A stretch of DNA of 5,177 bases from Fidelibacterota bacterium. Lineage in GTDB: Bacteria; Fidelibacterota; Fidelibacteria; Fidelibacterales; Fidelibacteraceae. This document shows positions 1-4,832 of the stretch, in pieces. The stretch covers positions 1 through 5,177 of the forward strand of contig JAFGVT010000080.1 in NCBI GenBank assembly GCA_016937825.1, in the 5' to 3' direction. Position 1 is the stretch's first letter, and every line of letters starts with the position of its first letter. A program made the position numbers and the translations under genes. The notes under the pieces are model-generated. The model did not search any database. It saw only the letters and a program-made list of their open reading frames with translations, and was not told the DNA's origin.

Positions 1-2
1 AC

Positions 3-344
3 AGTATTTCGTTCTCGGGGGCCGTTGAGCATTGCGCCTCCCTCATCGTTTCCCCTGAGGACAGCAAGTCTCCCTTATGCGACAATTTCAGGCTTGGCGA
101 AGCCTACCCCAATCCCTTCAATCCCCGGATCACCCTTCCGTTCTCGGTTCCCGGGACCACCCGGATCACAATGTCCGTTTACTCTTCCCAAGGCCGCCTG
201 ATCGATCATATTTTCGACGGCGATGTCGCGCAGGGAGAGCATGCCGTCCACTGGGAACCCGGGCAACTTCCTTCCGGAGTTTACATCCTCAATGTTCGCG
301 CCAACGGTTTAACGAGATCCTGTAAGTTATTGTATATTAAATGA
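3..344 (+). CDS. C-terminal end of a secreted protein with a T9SS type A sorting domain (5' truncated)
   Basis: An open frame enters from the left edge and ends at TGA 342-344, giving 113 codons without a start; the upstream part lies outside the window. From about residue 32 it reads LGEAYPNPFNPRITLPF, followed by a beta-rich stretch (TTRITMSVYSSQGRLI, then GEHAVHWEPGQLPSGVYIL) and a short tail ending KLLYIK. This is the layout of the C-terminal type IX secretion sorting domain (Por secretion tail, FlgD-Ig-like): the PNPFNP entry motif, a central VY...GR turn, then LPSGVY before a basic end. In the family, the domain directs export across the outer membrane and is usually cleaved off. The enzymatic or adhesive part is missing, so the substrate is unknown. 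The GH97 gene starts 25 bases after the stop, so the two are probably co-transcribed. Family call is strong; the identity of the full protein is open. Confidence 0.88.
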   Translation, partial: SISFSGAVEHCASLIVSPEDSKSPLCDNFRLGEAYPNPFNPRITLPFSVPGTTRITMSVYSSQGRLIDHIFDGDVAQGEHAVHWEPGQLPSGVYILNVRANGLTRSCKLLYIK

Positions 345-358
345 TAATGCTATTCAGT

Positions 359-363
359 GGAGG
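359..363 (+). promoter_or_regulatory. Shine-Dalgarno site for the GH97 gene; favours the second ATG
   Basis: GGAGG lies just before tandem ATG codons at 367 and 370. The spacing is 3 bases to the first and 6 to the second, so the second is the more likely start. The difference is one residue. Confidence 0.6.
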
Positions 364-369
364 TAAATG

Positions 370-2439
370 ATGAAGAGATTCACCGCAATGCTCCTGATGT
401 TCCCGGTGCTTTTTCTTACGGTTTCCTGTATCAGGGTAACGACCAATATCGTCAGTTCTCCCGACCACTGCATCCGGGTCAAGCTGGATGTCATGAAGGA
501 TGGCACGCCCTTTTATCTCGTCAAGTACAAAGGCGAAACCGTCATCGACACCTCCGCACTGGGATTCGATCTCGGCGGGAAGGTGCCGCCCTTTTCGGGA
601 TTCAGGATCGACAAGATCCAGCACAGCCTCCAGCGCGACGAACCCTGGGAAATGCCCTGGGGGGAGCAGCGGATCGTCGAGAACGATTACAACGGGATGA
701 ATGTTTTCCTGAAGGAGACCGGGACTCTCGGGCGCGAGATGCATCTCGAATTCCGGGTCTATGACGACGGACTGGGGTTCCGCTATGTATTCCCGCAGCA
801 ATTATATCTGGAAGAGATGGTCATCCTGGATGAGAACACCGAATTCTCGCTGACCGGAGACCATGAGGTGTGGTGGATCCCGGGCGATTGGGATATCTAC
901 GAACATCTGTACAAACATACCCGCCTGACCGAGATCGACGCGCTGAAATACCGGACGCTGGAAGGACTTGCACAAACCTATATCCCCTTCAATGCCGTCA
1001 ATACACCCGTTACCATGAAGACCGGGAAAGGACTCTACCTGAGTTTCCATGAAGCGAACCTGACAAATTACGCCGGCATGACCCTTAAGATCGACGCCGG
1101 GAACCTGAAAATGACGAGCGAACTCGTCGGGAACGATCAGGGCATCAAAGCGACGGTATCGACGCCCTTCAGTACGCCCTGGCGAACCCTCCAGATCGCC
1201 GAACGTGCAGGCGACCTGATCGAATCGCGCCTGATCCTGAATCTGAACCCTCCCGCCGTTTGCACGATACCGGATTTCAGGCCTACGAAATATATGGGGA
1301 TCTGGTGGGACATGCATATCGGGACTAAAAGCTGGGATTATGCGAGCGGCCGTCACGGCGCCACGACAGACTATGCGAAGAAATACATTGATTTTTGTGC
1401 GGCGAACGGGATCGGCGCCCTTCTGGTCGAAGGGTGGAACACCGGCTGGGAGCACTGGTTCGGCGATTTCGATCGTGAAGGCGTTTTCGATTTTGTGACC
1501 CCCTACCCCGATTACGATCTCGAAGATGTCGTTGCCTACGGAAAGAGCAAGGGCGTGGAGATTATCATGCATCATGAGACCTCAGCGGCCCCGCGGACCT
1601 ACGAGCAGCAGCTGGACACGGCCTTCGCTCTGATGAAGCGTCTGGGGATCCATGCGGTCAAAACCGGCTATGTCGGAAAGATCATCCCGAAGGGCGAATA
1701 TCACCACGGGCAGTGGATGGTGCGGCATTACCGCAAGGTCCTGACGACCGCGGCCCGCGCCGGGATCGCCGTGAATGCACACGAACCGATCAAGGATACC
1801 GGGATACGGAGAACCTATCCCAATGCGATCTCGCGCGAAGGGCTGAGAGGGCAGGAATTCAATGCCTGGTCGCCCGACGGAGGAAATCCTCCCGGACACC
1901 TCCCGACCGTTGCCTTTACGCGCATGCTCGCCGGTCCGATCGATTTTACGCCGGGGATCTTCAATATTAAGCTGAAACCCTATAAGCCCGACAATCAGGT
2001 CAATACGACCCTTGCGCACCAGCTTGCCCTCTATGTCGTGATCTACAGCCCGATCCAGATGGTCCCCGACCTGATCGAGAACTACGAGGGCCATCCCGCC
2101 TTCCAATTCATTCGCGACGTGGGCGTTGACTGGGATGAAACCCGGGTCCTGGACGGCGACGTCGGCGAATTCGTTACCATTGTCCGCAAGGAACGGGGTA
2201 CGGGGAACTGGTTCCTGGGGAGCATTACGAACGAAACGGAACGGAAGATCAATATTCCCTGCGATTTCCTCGACCGGGGGAAAGCCTATACTGCCGTGAT
2301 CTATTCGGACGGGAAACACGCGCACTGGAACGACAATCCGACCGCCTGTTCGATCGATACCGTCACCGTCCGCCGCAACTGCGATATCTCGGTCAACCTT
2401 GCTCCCGGCGGCGGGTGCGCCATTTCGTTCAGCAGGTAA
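370..2439 (+). CDS. GH97 family glycoside hydrolase lipoprotein, SusB-like (inverting, alpha-glucosidase type)
   Basis: A complete 689-residue protein from ATG 370 (690 if ATG 367 is used). The N-terminus MKRFTAMLLMF...LTVSC is a lipoprotein signal with lipobox cysteine at residue 20, so it should be membrane-anchored in the periplasm or outer membrane. Residues about 25-290 form the GH97 N-terminal beta-sandwich (DDGLGFRYVF near 132; WWIPGDWDIYE near 168). The catalytic (beta/alpha)8 domain spans about 300-570 (YMGIWWDMHIG, VEGWNTGWEHWFGD), and a small C-terminal beta domain follows to the end. Motifs MHHET (E403), NAHEP (E472) and REGLRGQE (E490, E496) have the same mutual spacing as E439, E508, E526 and E532 of Bacteroides SusB, which act as catalytic base/acid and calcium ligands. 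The segment VKTGYVG (430-436) lacks the aspartate that is the nucleophile in retaining GH97 alpha-galactosidases, which supports the inverting branch. Family known, substrate inferred. Its TAA stop is also the first triplet of a heptamer array. Confidence 0.93.
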   Translation: MKRFTAMLLMFPVLFLTVSCIRVTTNIVSSPDHCIRVKLDVMKDGTPFYLVKYKGETVIDTSALGFDLGGKVPPFSGFRIDKIQHSLQRDEPWEMPWGEQRIVENDYNGMNVFLKETGTLGREMHLEFRVYDDGLGFRYVFPQQLYLEEMVILDENTEFSLTGDHEVWWIPGDWDIYEHLYKHTRLTEIDALKYRTLEGLAQTYIPFNAVNTPVTMKTGKGLYLSFHEANLTNYAGMTLKIDAGNLKMTSELVGNDQGIKATVSTPFSTPWRTLQIAERAGDLIESRLILNLNPPAVCTIPDFRPTKYMGIWWDMHIGTKSWDYASGRHGATTDYAKKYIDFCAANGIGALLVEGWNTGWEHWFGDFDREGVFDFVTPYPDYDLEDVVAYGKSKGVEIIMHHETSAAPRTYEQQLDTAFALMKRLGIHAVKTGYVGKIIPKGEYHHGQWMVRHYRKVLTTAARAGIAVNAHEPIKDTGIRRTYPNAISREGLRGQEFNAWSPDGGNPPGHLPTVAFTRMLAGPIDFTPGIFNIKLKPYKPDNQVNTTLAHQLALYVVIYSPIQMVPDLIENYEGHPAFQFIRDVGVDWDETRVLDGDVGEFVTIVRKERGTGNWFLGSITNETERKINIPCDFLDRGKAYTAVIYSDGKHAHWNDNPTACSIDTVTVRRNCDISVNLAPGGGCAISFSR

Positions 2440-2521
2440 CTAGTAACTGGTAACTGGTAACTAGTAACTGGTAACTAGTAATTGGTGACTGGTAAAGAGT
2501 AATTAGTTTATAGGTGACTGG
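2436..2521 (+). repeat. Left heptamer array, about 12 units of TAACTRG
   Basis: From 2437 the sequence divides into 7-base units: TAACTAG, TAACTGG, TAACTGG, TAACTAG, TAACTGG, TAACTAG, then decayed units TAATTGG, TGACTGG, TAAAGAG, TAATTAG, an 8-base unit and a final TGACTGG ending at 2521. The six units next to the GH97 gene are near perfect and those towards the four-helix-bundle gene are degenerate. The first TAA is the GH97 stop codon. The outermost 16 bases (2436-2451) reappear inverted at 2961-2976. Confidence 0.9.
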
Positions 2522-2562
2522 AGAATACAAATAATTTAAAGAAATTATAATTAAAAAATAGT

Positions 2563-2567
2563 GGGGA
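2563..2567 (+). promoter_or_regulatory. Shine-Dalgarno-like site deciding the start of the four-helix-bundle gene
   Basis: GGGGA lies 5 bases before ATG 2573. It overlaps the alternative in-frame GTG at 2561, which has no comparable site upstream in its AT-rich leader, so ATG 2573 is preferred. Confidence 0.5.
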
Positions 2568-2572
2568 CGAAA

Positions 2573-2923
2573 ATGAAAACTCATCGTGATCTTGAAGTAT
2601 GGAAGTTTAGTATCGACTTTGTCGATAAAATCTATGATTTGACCGATAAATTCCCAAAATGGGAAAGATTTGATCTTGGATCTCAAATGAGAAGAGCTGC
2701 AGTATCTATCTCGTCTAATATATCTGAGGGTGCTGCCAGGCATTATGATAAAGAATTTATTCAATTTCTATATCAGGCTTTAGGTTCAACCTCAGAACTT
2801 GAAACACAAATAATTATTGCTTCGAACAGAAAATATATCCAATGCCAAAAAGAAATATTGAATGAACTGTATCATATACAAAAATTATTATACGGTTTAA
2901 TAAGATTTCTAAAAAATAAATAA
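2573..2923 (+). CDS. Four-helix-bundle protein, S23/23S rRNA intervening-sequence (IVS) family
   Basis: Encodes 116 residues from ATG 2573. The family pattern is clear: HRDLEVWKFSIDFVDKIYDL in helix 1, the FPKWERFDLGSQMRRAAVSI segment (27-46), the hallmark NISEG (49-53) for the usual NIAEG, then DKEFIQFL and GSTSELETQI in helix 3 (59-80) and a last helix to RFLKNK. Length matches the family at about 110-125 residues. Members were first found inside intervening sequences of 23S rRNA genes (Leptospira, Coxiella) and resemble Avd, the accessory protein of diversity-generating retroelements; they form oligomeric helical bundles with a basic surface and probably bind nucleic acid. Function is not established for free-standing copies such as this one. 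There is no rRNA or reverse transcriptase here. The gene is much more AT-rich than its neighbours and sits between inverted heptamer arrays, which suggests horizontal or element-borne origin. Confidence 0.93.
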   Translation: MKTHRDLEVWKFSIDFVDKIYDLTDKFPKWERFDLGSQMRRAAVSISSNISEGAARHYDKEFIQFLYQALGSTSELETQIIIASNRKYIQCQKEILNELYHIQKLLYGLIRFLKNK

Positions 2924-2947
2924 CTTTAAATTAGAAATTAATTAGCA

Positions 2948-2976
2948 CCCGTCACTCTTCACCAGTTACTAGTTAC
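2948..2976 (-). repeat. Right heptamer array, inverted relative to the left array
   Basis: Read on the minus strand from 2976: G, then TAACTAG, TAACTGG, TGAAGAG, TGACGGG. This is the left array in opposite orientation, with four units instead of about twelve. As on the left, the units nearest the flanking gene are perfect and the inner ones decayed, and the first TAA (2973-2975) is the stop codon of the flanking gene, here the lipoprotein. Confidence 0.85.
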
Positions 2977-3536
2977 TGAACAATTTCCTTTTCATATTGG
3001 AGCACTTCTTCTTCCAGGTCGCCGCTTGTTTTCGAGATCACAAAGCGTTCATAGATTTCCGGCTGCTGTTCTTTCAGTTCCTTCATCAGGCGCGTATTCA
3101 CCGAGCGCGGCGTGATCGCATAAAGCGCATAGGCGGTGTAGACGCCCTTGCTGAGGGTGATCGTTTCATCTACCGGAAAAATGCCCTGTACGGTCGTATT
3201 GATGATCACCTCGGCTGTTTTTTCAAACAGTTCGGTGATCTCGGAGGCCTTGTCGCTTCCCTCTTCCTTCACATAGAGCGCCGCGATCCCGTCGATGCGC
3301 GATTCGATTGCCTGACCGATCTTGATATAGGCATCCGTCCGGGCTTTATCCCGTGCGATATCTTCCCTCTGGCTTTTTGCCTCGCCGATCTCGGCAATAC
3401 CGCCCCATACCCGGTAACGGTTCGCCTTTTTCATCAGTTTGTCACGCTGTTTGTTATGGACGACCGTCAGGGTCGCGCAGGAGGAAAGGATCATGGCAAT
3501 GATCGTGATGAGCATCAGTGTTTTAATTCGTTTCAT
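2973..3536 (-). CDS. Small LPP20-like lipoprotein of unknown function
   Basis: Encodes 187 residues. The start ATG (3534-3536) is preceded by GAGG (3543-3546 on the other strand) at 6 bases. MKRIKTLMLITIIAMILSSC is a lipoprotein signal with the lipid-modified cysteine at 20. The mature part has VWGGIAEIGEAKSQREDIAR (43-62) and then a charged amphipathic helix (KARTDAYIKIGQAIESRIDG), resembling the LPP20 lipoprotein domain, in which a short Gly-rich strand precedes an Ala/Arg-rich helix. A strand region follows (INTTVQGIFPVDETI; VYTAYALYAI, 112-141), then a Glu/Lys-rich C-terminus that may be coiled. The LPP20 assignment is from pattern and is moderate. Role is unknown; envelope location is inferred from the lipobox. 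It is convergent with GH97 across the heptamer cassette and divergent from the lipid kinase gene. An open frame on the opposite strand (2997-3581) was judged its shadow. Confidence 0.82.
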   Translation of the reverse strand: MKRIKTLMLITIIAMILSSCATLTVVHNKQRDKLMKKANRYRVWGGIAEIGEAKSQREDIARDKARTDAYIKIGQAIESRIDGIAALYVKEEGSDKASEITELFEKTAEVIINTTVQGIFPVDETITLSKGVYTAYALYAITPRSVNTRLMKELKEQQPEIYERFVISKTSGDLEEEVLQYEKEIVQ

Positions 3537-3567
3537 GTTTTACCTCGTGTTAGGATGTTGGCTTATA

Positions 3568-3596
3568 ATAATACATTGTAATTTTTGTTAATTCAA
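3568..3596 (-). promoter_or_regulatory. Candidate sigma-70-like promoter for the lipoprotein gene
   Basis: On the minus strand TTGAAT (3591-3596) and TATTAT (3568-3573) are separated by 17 bases, giving an initiation point about 25 bases before the ATG. This fits a housekeeping promoter of the general bacterial type. Bacteroidetes proper use a different consensus (TTTG/TAnnTTTG), so the match is less meaningful if the host is one. Confidence 0.35.
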
Positions 3597-3642
3597 GATG
3601 AAATAATTCAACCCGGCTTGTTCAAATCGTTCATTTTTTATA

Positions 3643-3670
3643 TTGTGAAGTTTAATTTAATCCTTAATTT
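3643..3670 (+). promoter_or_regulatory. Weak candidate promoter for the lipid kinase gene
   Basis: TTGTGA (3643-3648) and TAATTT (3665-3670) are 16 bases apart in the AT-rich divergent intergenic region 3537-3696, which would place initiation about 20 bases before ATG 3697. A second pairing, TTGTTC (3619-3624) with TATATT (3640-3645), has a 15-base gap. The region is AT-rich throughout, so chance matches are likely. Confidence 0.22.
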
Positions 3671-3686
3671 CTGTGCATATCAAAAC

Positions 3687-3690
3687 AGGA
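3687..3690 (+). promoter_or_regulatory. Shine-Dalgarno site deciding the start of the lipid kinase gene
   Basis: AGGA sits 6 bases before ATG 3697. The in-frame GTG at 3673 would add eight residues before the conserved first strand, which family members do not usually have, and it has no purine-rich site upstream. Confidence 0.5.
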
Positions 3691-3696
3691 CAATAC

Positions 3697-4596
3697 ATGA
3701 CCATTCAGCTGATCTACAATCCAAATGCCGGGGGCGGACGCGGCGCGAAACTTTCAACGATCATCATCGATCTTTTGCGAAGCAAAGGACATCAGGTGGT
3801 GGAATACCGCACGCTTTACCGAAATCATGCCACCGAAATCGCCAAGCACCTGGACCTGAATTCCTGCGACGCCCTGGTATGCGCCGGCGGGGACGGAACG
3901 CTCTACGAGGTTTTGAACGGCATCATGCTGAACAGCTCGACCGAGACGAGGCCCCCTTTCGGGCTTATTCCCGTCGGAACGGGAAATTCTTTCGCCCAGG
4001 ACCTGGGAATGCGGCACTGGCGGGACGGTATCAGCGCCATACTGGAAGGAAAGACACGGCAGGTCGACCTTATGGAATTCAGGACCGAAGGCGAGGCCTA
4101 CCATTCCATCAGCAGCATCGGTTTCGGACTTCCGACGGACGTCTGCGTCCGGGGAAACAAATACAAGAAGATCGCGGGCAAGTCCGCCTATACGGTCAGC
4201 GCTCTGGTCGAGATCCTGCGTTTCAAACCCTTTCATACCAAACTTGTGGCGGACGGCGAGCTTCATGAATTCGAGGGCGCCCTGGTCAATTTTTCCAATT
4301 CAAGGATCTTCGGCGGCAATATGAAAATATCGCCCGATTCCCTCATCGACGACGGCCTGATCGAGGCGGTCGTCCTCGAAAACTGCACGCGGAGCGAGAT
4401 CCTGAAGGCCTTCCCTACCATTTACAGCGGCGAACATCTGAAAAATCCGCATGTTAAGGTCTATCAGGGAAAACATTTCAAGGTAGAGACGTTTCCGGAA
4501 AAGATCTGCAATCCCGAGGGGGAGATCTTCGGGGTGACGCCGTTGGAAATTGACGTGATGCCGAAAGAGGTTGAGTTTTTTGTCATAGACGCCTGA
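3697..4596 (+). CDS. Diacylglycerol/sphingosine kinase-family lipid kinase (DAGK catalytic domain, YegS/DgkB-like)
   Basis: Encodes 299 residues from ATG 3697, the usual length for bacterial single-domain members. Family motifs occur in order: IYNPNAGGGRG (6-16), the nucleotide-binding loop AGGDGTLYEVLNGI (63-76), GLIPVGTGNSFAQDLG (89-104), GFGLPTDV in the second domain (142-149), SLIDDGLIEAVVL (215-227) and the closing NPEGEIFGVTPLEIDVMP (272-289). The family transfers phosphate from ATP to a lipid hydroxyl, in bacteria often to diacylglycerol to recycle it to phosphatidic acid; some homologues act on sphingoid lipids or glycerol-linked lipids, so the substrate is not fixed by sequence. It should be cytosolic and membrane-associated; no membrane segment is seen. 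One oddity: the C-terminal motif that is usually D-G-E reads P-E-G-E (273-276). The gene is divergent from the lipoprotein gene and appears to be a single-gene transcript, followed by tandem repeats. Confidence 0.92.
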   Translation: MTIQLIYNPNAGGGRGAKLSTIIIDLLRSKGHQVVEYRTLYRNHATEIAKHLDLNSCDALVCAGGDGTLYEVLNGIMLNSSTETRPPFGLIPVGTGNSFAQDLGMRHWRDGISAILEGKTRQVDLMEFRTEGEAYHSISSIGFGLPTDVCVRGNKYKKIAGKSAYTVSALVEILRFKPFHTKLVADGELHEFEGALVNFSNSRIFGGNMKISPDSLIDDGLIEAVVLENCTRSEILKAFPTIYSGEHLKNPHVKVYQGKHFKVETFPEKICNPEGEIFGVTPLEIDVMPKEVEFFVIDA

Positions 4597-4606
4597 TCAC
4601 TGGTTT

Positions 4607-4690
4607 TTGACAGGATGACAGGATCGTTTGATGGCTTATTGACAGGATAACAGGATTGTTTGGATGGCTTTTTTGACAGGATGACAGATG
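4607..4690 (+). repeat. Tandem repeat of 32-34 bases built on TTGACAGGAT
   Basis: Three starts of TTGACAGGATRACAG lie at 4607, 4639 and 4673. The first unit is 32 bases and the second 34; both run TTGACAGGAT-RACAGGAT-YGTTTG(G)ATGGCTT. The third stops after about 18 bases. Within each unit ACAGGAT recurs at 8-base spacing, so the structure is nested. The array begins 11 bases after the stop of the lipid kinase gene. It has no spacers, so it is not a CRISPR array, and it has no coding potential. Confidence 0.85.
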
Positions 4691-4752
4691 ATATGTTGCA
4701 AATGAAATACGATGCCGAAAAAATGCTCATTTATTGAATAAAAACGACCTGT

Positions 4753-4797
4753 ACACCCTATACCTTTAAACCTCATACCTTCACACCCCATACCTTC
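4753..4797 (+). repeat. Three tandem copies of a 15-base unit (ACACCYYATACCTTY)
   Basis: The units are 4753-4767 (ACACCCTATACCTTT), 4768-4782 (AAACCTCATACCTTC) and 4783-4797 (ACACCCCATACCTTC), head to tail with no gap. All share the core ATACCTT. The repeat lies 36 bases before the stop of the convergent GH94-type gene, in a region without coding potential. It is unrelated to the TTGACAGGAT repeat 60 bases upstream and to the heptamer arrays. Confidence 0.85.
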
Positions 4798-4832
4798 TTT
4801 AGAGAGGAAATTAAGTTTTAATTGGCGATCTG

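Larger units (their letters stand above)
2436..2976. mobile_element. Putative cassette: four-helix-bundle gene between inverted heptamer arrays
   Basis: A segment of about 540 bases carries one gene and is bounded by a 16-base perfect inverted repeat (2436-2451 and 2961-2976, GTAACTAGTAACTGGT), each end continuing inward as a 7-base tandem array. Its composition differs sharply from its flanks: sample 60-base lines give 32% GC at 2581-2640 and 27% at 2821-2880, against 52% at 2221-2280 in the neighbouring gene. It lies exactly between the stop codons of two convergent genes. These facts are seen in the sequence. That the unit moves is inference: no transposase, integrase or target duplication is visible, and the four-helix-bundle protein is not a known transposase. 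It could instead be a locus where repeats expanded at gene ends. Confidence 0.45.

Noticed and set aside
337..2325. Long minus-strand open frames of 154, 257 and 247 codons opposite GH97, all in one frame
   Set aside because: They mirror the codon pattern of the GC-rich GH97 gene, have no recognisable domains, and the plus-strand gene has full family motifs.
2546..2551. TATAAT as a -10 element for the four-helix-bundle gene
   Set aside because: No -35-like hexamer at suitable spacing, and the surrounding AT-rich sequence makes chance matches common.
2429..2764. Minus-strand open frame ending in repeated SYQLLVT
   Set aside because: The repeated peptide is only the heptamer array read through three frames; the rest lies opposite the four-helix-bundle gene.
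2573..2923. Possible part of a diversity-generating retroelement (Avd) or an rRNA intervening sequence
   Set aside because: There is no reverse transcriptase, template/variable repeat pair or 23S rRNA sequence nearby, so only the protein family is supported.
2997..3581. Plus-strand open frame of 194 codons opposite the lipoprotein gene
   Set aside because: The minus strand has a lipoprotein signal, a ribosome-binding site and a plausible promoter; the plus-strand product is a Phe/Arg/His-rich shadow.
3585..4268. Open frames overlapping the lipid kinase gene on both strands (227 and 170 codons)
   Set aside because: Arg-rich or low-similarity products in other frames of a gene with clear DAGK motifs.
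4464..4730. Minus-strand open frame of 88 codons through the TTGACAGGAT repeats
   Set aside because: Its repeated peptide comes from the repeat, and the rest is antisense to the lipid kinase gene.
4725..4745. Possible terminator around TTTATTGAATAAA
   Set aside because: The arms are only A/T and the loop would be one base; no stable stem can form.
4607..4797. Possible CRISPR array
   Set aside because: Units are contiguous without unique spacers, and two different repeat families are present; no cas genes are seen.
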